NCBI GenBank assembly: GCA_027485365.1
Contig: JAIXRD010000194.1
Location: 1-7,764, forward strand
Origin: Cryomorphaceae bacterium
Lineage (GTDB): Bacteria > Bacteroidota > Bacteroidia > Flavobacteriales_D > Crocinitomicaceae
Length of the DNA: 7,764 nucleotides
Reading direction: 5' to 3'
How positions within the stretch are numbered: the stretch's first letter is position 1; each line of letters begins with the position of its first letter. A model generated the notes under the pieces. The model was not told where the DNA came from, did no database searches, and was given only the letters and a program-made list of their open reading frames with translations. Shown here piece by piece: positions 1 through 6,252 of the stretch. Position numbers and translations under genes: made by a program.

Positions 1-2454
1 CACCCGAAGCATGAAATTTCTTCCTGCTTGCGGATAAAAGAACCGTTCCGTGGTTTTTACCCCTGCATATTGGTAGGCAAAGGCATACCCATTGTTCGAG
101 TACATTTGATTAAAGACATTATTTACGATTCCTGAAAGCTGGATTACCGTATTTTCTTTCGTTTTGAACGTTTTTCTTATCCCAAATGAGGAATAATTAA
201 AGGCCGGTAATTCACTGGTTTCAATATTGTCCATATACTGTTTACCAACAAATTTTGAGGTCCAATCCAAACTAAGGTTCCAATTAGGAATGGTATAGGT
301 CACCCCGAGTCCTGCAATCACGCTGGGCGAAAAAGACAGGGTGGTTTGGGTGTAGGTTGTAGTTTGTTGAGTATAATAGGGAAGCGAATCCAAATAGACA
401 TCTAAATAATCCACGTAATTCATCGCCTTATTGCGACTCAAGGTTACATTTCCATTTATTTCTAAGTTTTTAATTCGCTTGTATTTCGCCTCGATTTCAA
501 TTCCTTGCCGATAGCTGTCTTTAATGTTGGTGCGCGTATATGCTCCCACGTCATTAATTTGACCCGTTAATGCAAGCTGATTGTTAAAATCCATGTGGTA
601 AAGGTTCGCTTTTAGCACCAGCCCGCGGCCTTGCCAGGTATAGCCCAATTCATAATCGGTTAAGGCTTCTGATTTTGGACGACTGCTGGGTGTAGATTCC
701 CTAAAATCTCTACGCACCGGTTCTCTATTGCTGCGCCCAACAGAAAGGTAGAATTGGTGATTTGATTTCAGTTGATAAAAAAGTGAGGCCTTCGGATTTA
801 TAAAATGAAAATCCACCGTTTGGGTAACATCTTTTAGTTCCCCAGAAACCATATCCAATCCCAAAAATTCATAGTTTACATAACGATACTGAAGGTCGGC
901 TACCCATTTGAATTTATTGTAGGTATTCTGAACCTTGGCATACTGGCTGAATTCGAATTTATTTCCCATTTCATCGTAATAGCGATCTCCCAGTTCAGCA
1001 TCCGAAGCAAACTGCGCCCAAATCACCTCACCGAAATGCGCGCCGCGATAATTGTTAACTGCGCCGCCGGTAGTCACTTGAAACCGATTTCCTTGATAAG
1101 ACAGTCCGTATACGGCGCCAATGAAATGATTATCCAACCACCTTCTTCGAATCAAATTAGCGCTTGTTACCGTATCGCCACCCAAAATAACCGGACTTAT
1201 TTGATAGGAAGCTAAGTCATCTCCTGCGCGGTATTCTTCATAATACCCTCTTCCATAGGTGTAGTGACCGGCCGCATTTGCAACCCACTTCGGATTTTTA
1301 AAGCGATGGGTAAGATGCACTTGATAATTATCTTGCTGATAGTGGTCTACTTGATTTCGGTAGGTATAGTAGTTATAGGTTCTTCCCGCATTCAATAGAT
1401 TCTGCCGCTCTGCATCCGATAAGCCATTGCGATCGGCATAGGCGTTTCTGTCCGCCGCGTTCCCAAATACCACACTTTCAGGTGTCCCATACCACGATTG
1501 ATAGGTAATTTCCTTTCCACTAAATGCGAGGCCTTTCAACACCGTTTGTTTACCAACCCATCCCGCACTCAAATACCAGGACCTTAAGTTCGAAGTGGCC
1601 CGGTCGATGTAGCCGTCTGAACCAATTCTAGAAAGGCGAGTTTCTACGAAATATTTTCCTTTGATTAATCCTGTATTGGCTTGTATCGAAGTTTTAAAGG
1701 AGTTGAACGAACCATAGCTCGCATCCAGTTTAGCAGAGGCTTGGTCCACAATGTCATTGGTTTTCAAATTTAACGAGGCGCCAAAAGCTGCGGCACCGTT
1801 GGTTGAAGCGCTTACACCCCGCTGAAAATCTATGGATTGGGTTGAAGTAACTAAATCCGGCATATTAACCCAGTACACGTCGTGGGATTCCGGATCATTC
1901 ACCGGGATTCCATTAATGGTGACATTTAATCGAGAGGCGTCAATGCCCCGAACTCGGATTCCACTGTATCCAATTCCATTACCCGCATCGGAAGTCGTCA
2001 CCACGGAAGGCATTTGATCGAGTAAAAAAGGAATGTCTTGTCCGTAATTTTTCGCGTTTAACCCTTGTTTATCAAGCTTTGTAACGTTGGTGGCCTCCGG
2101 AGCTAAACGAATCGTAATACAAGCTACTTCATCCAACTTTTTACTGGATAGCGGAAGCACGACCCGCAGGGTGTCGAATGCTTTAGGCATATCCAATTTT
2201 CCTCGCCGCTCAGGAACTGTAACTTGGATGCTCCCGTAACCGGGTTGATCAATGGTGAGTATTTCATTTGGATTGACGTCATTTAATTTAAATACACCAA
2301 TGGCATTGGTACTTACCGTTCTACCGTCGGCCGATTGAACGCGTACACCAACCAAGGGCTGATATTTAGCATCGGTTACCTTTCCGGTAACATTGGATTG
2401 CGCCATACTGATTAGCGCGTTGAGCACCATTAAACCAACAAACTTAACTTTCAT
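1..2454 (-). CDS. TonB-dependent outer-membrane receptor, probable thiamin (or thiamin phosphate) importer; C-terminus cut by window edge
   Basis: I translated 818 uninterrupted codons from the ATG at 2454 to the window edge. The start is fixed by an in-frame TAA three codons upstream and by the signal peptide it gives (MKVKFVGLMVLNALISMA, cut before QSN). Residues about 21-100 form a carboxypeptidase-regulatory-like beta domain (NVTGKVTDAKYQPLVGVRVQ). Residues about 128-235 are the plug, with the conserved runs DIPFLLDQMPSVVTTSDAG, GIRVRGIDASRLNVTINGIP, NDPESHDVYWVNMPD and QRGVSASTNGAAAFGASLNL. The rest is a 22-strand-type barrel rich in alternating aromatics, including the late NNVFNQMYSNNGY and QAGRNFML motifs. 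Probably only a few residues, ending in an aromatic, lie outside the window. Receptors of this class use TonB/ExbBD energy to import scarce nutrients across the outer membrane. The family call is secure. The thiamin substrate is inferred only from the TPP riboswitch in its leader; plug and barrel sequence alone would not exclude an iron chelate. Confidence 0.95.
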   Translation of the reverse strand, partial: MKVKFVGLMVLNALISMAQSNVTGKVTDAKYQPLVGVRVQSADGRTVSTNAIGVFKLNDVNPNEILTIDQPGYGSIQVTVPERRGKLDMPKAFDTLRVVLPLSSKKLDEVACITIRLAPEATNVTKLDKQGLNAKNYGQDIPFLLDQMPSVVTTSDAGNGIGYSGIRVRGIDASRLNVTINGIPVNDPESHDVYWVNMPDLVTSTQSIDFQRGVSASTNGAAAFGASLNLKTNDIVDQASAKLDASYGSFNSFKTSIQANTGLIKGKYFVETRLSRIGSDGYIDRATSNLRSWYLSAGWVGKQTVLKGLAFSGKEITYQSWYGTPESVVFGNAADRNAYADRNGLSDAERQNLLNAGRTYNYYTYRNQVDHYQQDNYQVHLTHRFKNPKWVANAAGHYTYGRGYYEEYRAGDDLASYQISPVILGGDTVTSANLIRRRWLDNHFIGAVYGLSYQGNRFQVTTGGAVNNYRGAHFGEVIWAQFASDAELGDRYYDEMGNKFEFSQYAKVQNTYNKFKWVADLQYRYVNYEFLGLDMVSGELKDVTQTVDFHFINPKASLFYQLKSNHQFYLSVGRSNREPVRRDFRESTPSSRPKSEALTDYELGYTWQGRGLVLKANLYHMDFNNQLALTGQINDVGAYTRTNIKDSYRQGIEIEAKYKRIKNLEINGNVTLSRNKAMNYVDYLDVYLDSLPYYTQQTTTYTQTTLSFSPSVIAGLGVTYTIPNWNLSLDWTSKFVGKQYMDNIETSELPAFNYSSFGIRKTFKTKENTVIQLSGIVNNVFNQMYSNNGYAFAYQYAGVKTTERFFYPQAGRNFMLRV

Positions 2455-2492
2455 AATATATTACATTATGACAAGTCAAGGGGTAAACTTGT
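2452..2492 (-). promoter_or_regulatory. Structured leader / putative riboswitch expression platform over the receptor start codon
   Basis: Between the aptamer and the receptor start the RNA contains two consecutive inverted repeats. The first is ACAAGU/ACUUGU (2492-2487 and 2476-2471; a G-U pair extends it to 7 bp) with a 10-nt loop. The second is CAUAAU/AUUAUG (2470-2465 and 2457-2452) with a 7-nt loop, and its 3' arm contains the AUG start codon. The loop of the first hairpin carries UACCCCUUG, the 9-bp complement (7 Watson-Crick pairs, 2 G-U) of UAAGGGGUG, which is the 5' strand of the aptamer's P2 helix. These repeats are seen in the sequence. That they form the ligand-controlled switch is inference. 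No Shine-Dalgarno motif is visible, which is usual in Bacteroidota, so control could act on start-codon accessibility. Confidence 0.5.
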
Positions 2493-2506
2493 ACGTGATT
2501 AAAAAA

Positions 2507-2580
2507 CCTCCTCCCGTCGCAGGCATTACCCTGATCCGGTGCAATGGGTGTAATCTCAGCCTTTCGGCACCCCTTAGAGA
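2507..2580 (-). promoter_or_regulatory. TPP (thiamin pyrophosphate) riboswitch, THI element
   Basis: The minus strand carries the conserved THI-box order. A short P1 is possible (UCUC at 2580-2577 with GAGG at 2510-2507, one G-U pair). P2 is GGGGU with ACCC, and P3 is GCC-GAAA-GGC. The invariant CUGAGA at 2559-2554 contacts the pyrimidine ring of TPP. The pyrophosphate-binding arm follows with the GGUAAUGCC-type core. Its helices use alternative pairs to the textbook sequence (CAGG/CCUG and CCG/CGG in place of CUGG/CCAG and CCU/AGG), as expected of real covariation. Six U residues follow P1 directly (2506-2501). This class normally represses thiamin biosynthesis or transport genes when TPP binds. 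Here the only downstream gene is the TonB receptor, which marks that gene as part of the thiamin regulon. Confidence 0.95.
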
Positions 2581-2586
2581 ACAAGA

Positions 2587-2616
2587 CAAAATTAAGTGAA
2601 AAACAACTTACCTCAA
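2587..2616 (-). promoter_or_regulatory. Bacteroidota-type promoter for the riboswitch-receptor transcript
   Basis: Reading the minus strand, TTG (2616-2614) is followed by 19 nt and then TAATTTTG (2594-2587). This matches the phylum's vegetative consensus TTG-N19-TAnnTTTG at every specified base. Transcription would start near 2582-2580, exactly at the 5' side of riboswitch helix P1, so the aptamer would be the first thing made. The -33 box lies just upstream of the asd stop codon, inside its last codons, so the promoter is embedded in the asd 3' end and the receptor need not depend on asd transcription. Confidence 0.75.
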
Positions 2617-3582
2617 CAAAAGTTTAGCAATTTGTACGGCATTGGTGGCTGCCCCTTTACGTAAATTATCGGCTACAATCCATAAATTCAAGGTGTTAGC
2701 TCGCGTAAAGTCTCTTCGGATTCGTCCAACAAAAACGGCATCCTTCCCTTCTGCAAATTTAGGCATGGGGTATTCAAAGGTATCCAAGTTATCTTGTACT
2801 ACGATGCCTGGGGTCTGTTCCAAGAGTTTACGCACCTCATCCAGTTCAAATTCTGTGTCGAATTCAATGTTCACCGCTTCGGAATGCCCACCAACCACCG
2901 GAACGCGCACCGCGGTAGCGACCACATCAATGCGTGGATCCAATATCTTCTTGGTTTCATTGGTCAGTTTCATTTCTTCCTTGGTATAGCCATTTTCTAA
3001 AAAGCTATCACATTGCGGAATGCAATTCTTGTCGATGGGATAATGATAGGCCATTTCTCCTGAAATTCCTGCCCGTTCATTCTCCATTTGTTGCATGGCT
3101 TTTACCCCCGTACCCGTAATGCTCTGATAGGTGGAAACAATCACCCGATTGATTCCATACCGCGCATGAAGCGGCGCCAAGGCCATGACTAATTGAATGG
3201 TGCTACAGTTTGGATTGGCAATAATTAAATCAGATGAAGTCAATTGATTTCCATTAATTTCTGGAACAATCAGTTTTTTAGTTGGATCCATACGCCATGC
3301 CGAAGAATTATCGATCACAACGGTACCCACGGCTGCAAATTTTGGTGCCCATGCTAAGGACGTTTCTCCCCCTGCGGAAAAAATAGCAAGGTCTAAGTGT
3401 AAGTCAACGGCGGTTTGCATCCCAATGACTGTATAGGATTTGCCGTTAAATACAACTTCTTTTCCGACCGAATTCTCGGATGCAACAGGATAAAACTCAG
3501 TAATTGGGAACGCTTGTTCTACCAACACCTTCATCATAACATTTCCCACCATTCCAGTGGCTCCAACTACAGCAATTCGCAT
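2608..3582 (-). CDS. asd: Aspartate-semialdehyde dehydrogenase
   Basis: This cytoplasmic enzyme reduces aspartyl-4-phosphate with NADPH to aspartate-4-semialdehyde, the branch point to lysine/diaminopimelate, threonine and methionine. The 324-residue product is near the usual family length (about 330-370). Visible motifs in order are the nucleotide-binding GATGMVG at residues 7-13, SSAWRMDP at 93-100, the catalytic cysteine Cys126 in NPNCSTIQ, the QSITGTG loop at 153-159, and RVPVVGGHSE at 226-235 with Arg226 and the general base His233. I start at the ATG at 3582 because the protein then begins MRIAVVGATGMVG, directly on the first Rossmann strand. The frame is open for 26 more codons to an ATG at 3660, but that stretch has no family-like sequence and would overlap the divergent promoter region. 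The gene has no visible link to thiamin; its end carries the promoter of the downstream receptor. Confidence 0.97.
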   Translation of the reverse strand: MRIAVVGATGMVGNVMMKVLVEQAFPITEFYPVASENSVGKEVVFNGKSYTVIGMQTAVDLHLDLAIFSAGGETSLAWAPKFAAVGTVVIDNSSAWRMDPTKKLIVPEINGNQLTSSDLIIANPNCSTIQLVMALAPLHARYGINRVIVSTYQSITGTGVKAMQQMENERAGISGEMAYHYPIDKNCIPQCDSFLENGYTKEEMKLTNETKKILDPRIDVVATAVRVPVVGGHSEAVNIEFDTEFELDEVRKLLEQTPGIVVQDNLDTFEYPMPKFAEGKDAVFVGRIRRDFTRANTLNLWIVADNLRKGAATNAVQIAKLLLR

Positions 3583-3626
3583 GTTCTTAACGTTATTATA
3601 ATTAAACGAATGGGTTTTTCTGCAGG

Positions 3627-3634
3627 TAAAGTTA
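3627..3634 (-). promoter_or_regulatory. Possible -7 box for asd
   Basis: On the minus strand TAACTTTA matches the Bacteroidota -7 consensus TAnnTTTG in all but the last base, about 45 nt ahead of the asd ATG. I see no TTG at the matching -33 distance. A TATAAT-like string closer to the gene (minus strand, around 3600-3595) also lacks a partner box. This is a plausible but weak call. Confidence 0.35.
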
Positions 3635-3642
3635 TACATTTG
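3635..3642 (+). promoter_or_regulatory. Probable -7 box for the lamin-tail/LETM1-related operon
   Basis: TACATTTG is an exact match to TAnnTTTG, 20 nt before the ATG at 3663. It predicts a short 5' leader of roughly 10-15 nt. A TTG at the usual -33 distance is missing; the corresponding stretch reads TGGGTTTTT. The box abuts the candidate asd -7 box on the opposite strand, so the two divergent promoters would overlap back to back. Confidence 0.5.
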
Positions 3643-3662
3643 AAGTATCATATAGCTCACAG

Positions 3663-6251
3663 ATGAACCTACGCACAGTACTCTTTCATTTTTTTCTTGC
3701 GCTAACGCTTTGTTTTAACGCCCAACTAAGCGATAATTTTTCCGACGGGGATTTTACACAAAATCCAGTTTGGCAAGGATCTACCGGGGATTTTATAGTA
3801 AATGGTACAGGAGAATTACAACTAAACAGTGTACTTGCTGGAGCTTCTTACTTAAGTACGCCCCATTTGTTGAGTAACCTAACAAATAAGGAATGGCAGA
3901 TTAAGGTTAGACAAACCTTTTCGCCTTCCTCCAGCAATTTCGGAAAAGTCTTTTTAACGGCAGATAACGCCGATATGAATTTAGTTCAAAATGGGTATTA
4001 TCTACTGTTTGGAGAAACTGGATCTACGGATGCCATTCGCCTTTATAACTTAACAAATGGGACAGCTACCCAGATTTGTGCGGGAACTAACGGGCAAATT
4101 TCGGCAAGCTGTAACGCCAGTGTAAAGGTAAAACGCGACGCCGCAGGCTTATGGTCTTTGTATGCCGACCTAAGCGGTGGAACAAATTACACCTTACTTT
4201 CATCGGGAACCGATGCCTCTAACCTGCTAGGCACCCATTTTGGTGTACTTTGTACTTACACCATCAGTAATGCAACCAAATTTTATTACGACAACGTGTA
4301 CATCGGACCTGAAATTTTAGACGTAACACCCCCAGTCTTAACCAGCGTTACTCCGATTTCCTCCACGCAGCTTGATCTATTATTTAACGAATCGGTTACC
4401 TTAGCCAGTGCCCAAAACATCATCAACTATGCGTTTAATCCGAGTTTATCCTTGAGTAATTTAGCTCAAGATGCCAACAATACCGCCTTGGTTCATGCGG
4501 CCTTGTCTTCAGTCTTAGTGAATGGAACTACCTACACCGCAACCGCGAATGGCATTGTTGATTTAAGTGGAAACACCTCGGGAGCTACTTCCGTTAATTT
4601 TCAATATTTAGTTTCGGATAGTGCGGTTAAGGGCGACTTACTCATTACTGAATTCTTCCCTGATCCAAGTCCGGTTATTGGACTGCCTGGGGTTGAATAT
4701 GTAGAAATTTACAATGCAAGTGCAGGAAAGATTTTTGATTTAACCGGTTATCACATTACGGATGGTCCTTCCAATGGCCTAATTACCAGTGGATGGATTT
4801 TACCCGGAGAATACATTGTATTAACAGCTACCGCAAATATTCCGTTATTCACTACGACTACAGCCTTAGGTGTTACGAGTTTTCCATCGTTGAACAATGC
4901 AGGAGATACTGTTATGCTTAAAAACCCAAGCGATATCCCCTTAGATTTGGTAGTTTACACCGATGATTGGTATAAGGATGCAATAAAACAAGATGGTGGC
5001 TACAGCTTAGAGCTTATCAATCCCAACGATCCGTGTTCGGATGAAAACAACTGGATTGCTTCTACCGATACTACTGGAGGAACCCCAGGACAAGTGAATT
5101 CGGTAAATGACCTTACCCCAGATACCCAAGCCCCAAACTTAAGTTTATTGGTTGCTTCAGCGCCCAATTACTTGCAACTGTGGTTTGATGAAGGCATGGA
5201 TTCCAGCAGTTTAGTAAACGCCCTGTATCAATTCAGTCCGGCATTAACACCCAGTGTGATTTATGCCAACGGGACATACACCAACACGGTGATCCTACAG
5301 TTTTCACAATCCTTGACTCCGTCTCAAATTTATTCCATTACGCTAGAAAACGCCACCGATTGTTGGACAAATTCTCAGGCGCTTGTTGGGCAATTCGCCT
5401 TAACAGAAACGCCTTTGGCTGGAGAATTAATCATTAATGAAATATTACAGAATCCATACAATGGCGGTCAAGATTGGATCGAATTATACAATAATTCAAA
5501 CAAGATGTTTAACTTAAAAAATCTTCAGTTTGCGAATTTCGATAACGACACCATTAGCAATTTTAAGGTGATTAATGAAAATCATTTATTGAAACCAGGG
5601 GCATATGCCGTGGTGGGAAAAGACTCATCCTTCGTGAAGCAGTATTATCCGTTCCATGGGGTCGGAACCTTTGTGTATGCTGAGTTACCTAGTTATAACA
5701 ATGACTCAGGAAGCGTCTATCTATTCAATGAAAATCAAAGCCTACTCGACTTGGTGAACTACTCCAATGAATGGCAATTTCCATTATTGGATGACGTAGA
5801 CGGCGTTTCGCTAGAGCGTCTTGACCCGAATGGGGAGTCAAGCAATGGAATGAATTGGCACAGTGCAGCGGAAGCGGTTCAATTTGGGACTCCTGGCCTA
5901 AAAAATTCGCAATATTTGCCGGTAACCGTGAATGGTTCATTTAGCTTGGAAGGCGAATTGTTTTCTCCGGACATGGACGGGTATTTGGACGTCATGCAAG
6001 CAAGCTATCAATTGGCACAAGCGAATTGCCTTGGTTCGGTAAGCATCTACGATGAACGTGGACGTCTGATTCGATCCTTGTTTAAAAATCAATTAATGGG
6101 AACCACGGGAACCTTTTCGTGGAATGGGGTCAAAGACGACCAAACGAAGGCTTCTATCGGGATTTATGTGGTGGTGTTCGAAGCCTTTTCATTAGATGGT
6201 GGATTAATCTTTTCTGGAAGAAAGGCCGTAACCTTAGCAGGCAATTTGTAA
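3663..6251 (+). CDS. Secreted lamin-tail-domain protein with Ig-like repeats and a FlgD/CHU_C-like C-terminus
   Basis: The 862-residue product starts with a clear signal peptide (MNLRTVLFHFFLALTLCFNA, residues 1-20). Residues about 24-215 are a beta-sandwich-like N-terminal domain (DNFSDGDFTQNPVW opening, FYYDNVYIG ending). An Ig-like (Big_5/SbsA-type) domain spans about 221-316 (VTPPVLTSVTPISSTQLDLLF). Lamin-tail domain 1 spans about 323-480 (GDLLITEFFPDPSP, GVEYVEIYNAS, FDLTGYHITDG). A second Ig-like domain spans about 488-580. Lamin-tail domain 2 spans about 586-750 (GELIINEILQNP, DWIELYNNS). The C-terminus, about 759-862 (FSPDMDGYLDV, VSIYDERGRLIRSL, GTFSWNG), resembles the FlgD Ig-like fold and the CHU_C sorting domain. 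This suggests export across the outer membrane by the type IX secretion system and attachment at the cell surface. No catalytic motif is visible; an adhesive or structural role is inference. The stop codon is one base before the next start, so the two genes are cotranscribed. Confidence 0.9.
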   Translation: MNLRTVLFHFFLALTLCFNAQLSDNFSDGDFTQNPVWQGSTGDFIVNGTGELQLNSVLAGASYLSTPHLLSNLTNKEWQIKVRQTFSPSSSNFGKVFLTADNADMNLVQNGYYLLFGETGSTDAIRLYNLTNGTATQICAGTNGQISASCNASVKVKRDAAGLWSLYADLSGGTNYTLLSSGTDASNLLGTHFGVLCTYTISNATKFYYDNVYIGPEILDVTPPVLTSVTPISSTQLDLLFNESVTLASAQNIINYAFNPSLSLSNLAQDANNTALVHAALSSVLVNGTTYTATANGIVDLSGNTSGATSVNFQYLVSDSAVKGDLLITEFFPDPSPVIGLPGVEYVEIYNASAGKIFDLTGYHITDGPSNGLITSGWILPGEYIVLTATANIPLFTTTTALGVTSFPSLNNAGDTVMLKNPSDIPLDLVVYTDDWYKDAIKQDGGYSLELINPNDPCSDENNWIASTDTTGGTPGQVNSVNDLTPDTQAPNLSLLVASAPNYLQLWFDEGMDSSSLVNALYQFSPALTPSVIYANGTYTNTVILQFSQSLTPSQIYSITLENATDCWTNSQALVGQFALTETPLAGELIINEILQNPYNGGQDWIELYNNSNKMFNLKNLQFANFDNDTISNFKVINENHLLKPGAYAVVGKDSSFVKQYYPFHGVGTFVYAELPSYNNDSGSVYLFNENQSLLDLVNYSNEWQFPLLDDVDGVSLERLDPNGESSNGMNWHSAAEAVQFGTPGLKNSQYLPVTVNGSFSLEGELFSPDMDGYLDVMQASYQLAQANCLGSVSIYDERGRLIRSLFKNQLMGTTGTFSWNGVKDDQTKASIGIYVVVFEAFSLDGGLIFSGRKAVTLAGNL

Positions 6252-6252
6252 G

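Noticed and set aside
1832..2017. Plus-strand open frame inside the receptor plug region
   Set aside because: It is a shadow of the minus-strand receptor, whose protein motifs are clear in this stretch.
2461..2466. Two-codon ATG-TAA upstream start-stop in the receptor leader
   Set aside because: It lies in frame and very close to the true start, but a six-base match in AT-rich DNA is likely chance and it has no ribosome-binding context.
2455..2480. TTGACT plus TATATT resembling a sigma-70 promoter just before the receptor ATG
   Set aside because: The spacing is short, it would leave almost no leader and bypass the riboswitch, and the phylum uses a different consensus, which is met perfectly upstream.
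2393..2599. 68-codon plus-strand open frame across the receptor start and riboswitch
   Set aside because: It lies antisense to the receptor's signal peptide and to the conserved aptamer; the composition is explained by those features.
2642..3119. Several overlapping plus-strand open frames antisense to asd
   Set aside because: asd is unmistakable on the other strand; these frames have no start context or recognisable motifs.
2501..3582. The TPP riboswitch regulating asd
   Set aside because: The aptamer lies downstream of asd on the same strand and has its own promoter, so it can only act on the receptor.
3583..3660. 26-residue N-terminal extension of aspartate-semialdehyde dehydrogenase from the ATG at 3660
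   Set aside because: The family starts at the Rossmann strand MRIAVVGATGMVG. The extension has no family-like sequence, and the stretch carries promoter-like boxes and ends only two bases short of the divergent gene.
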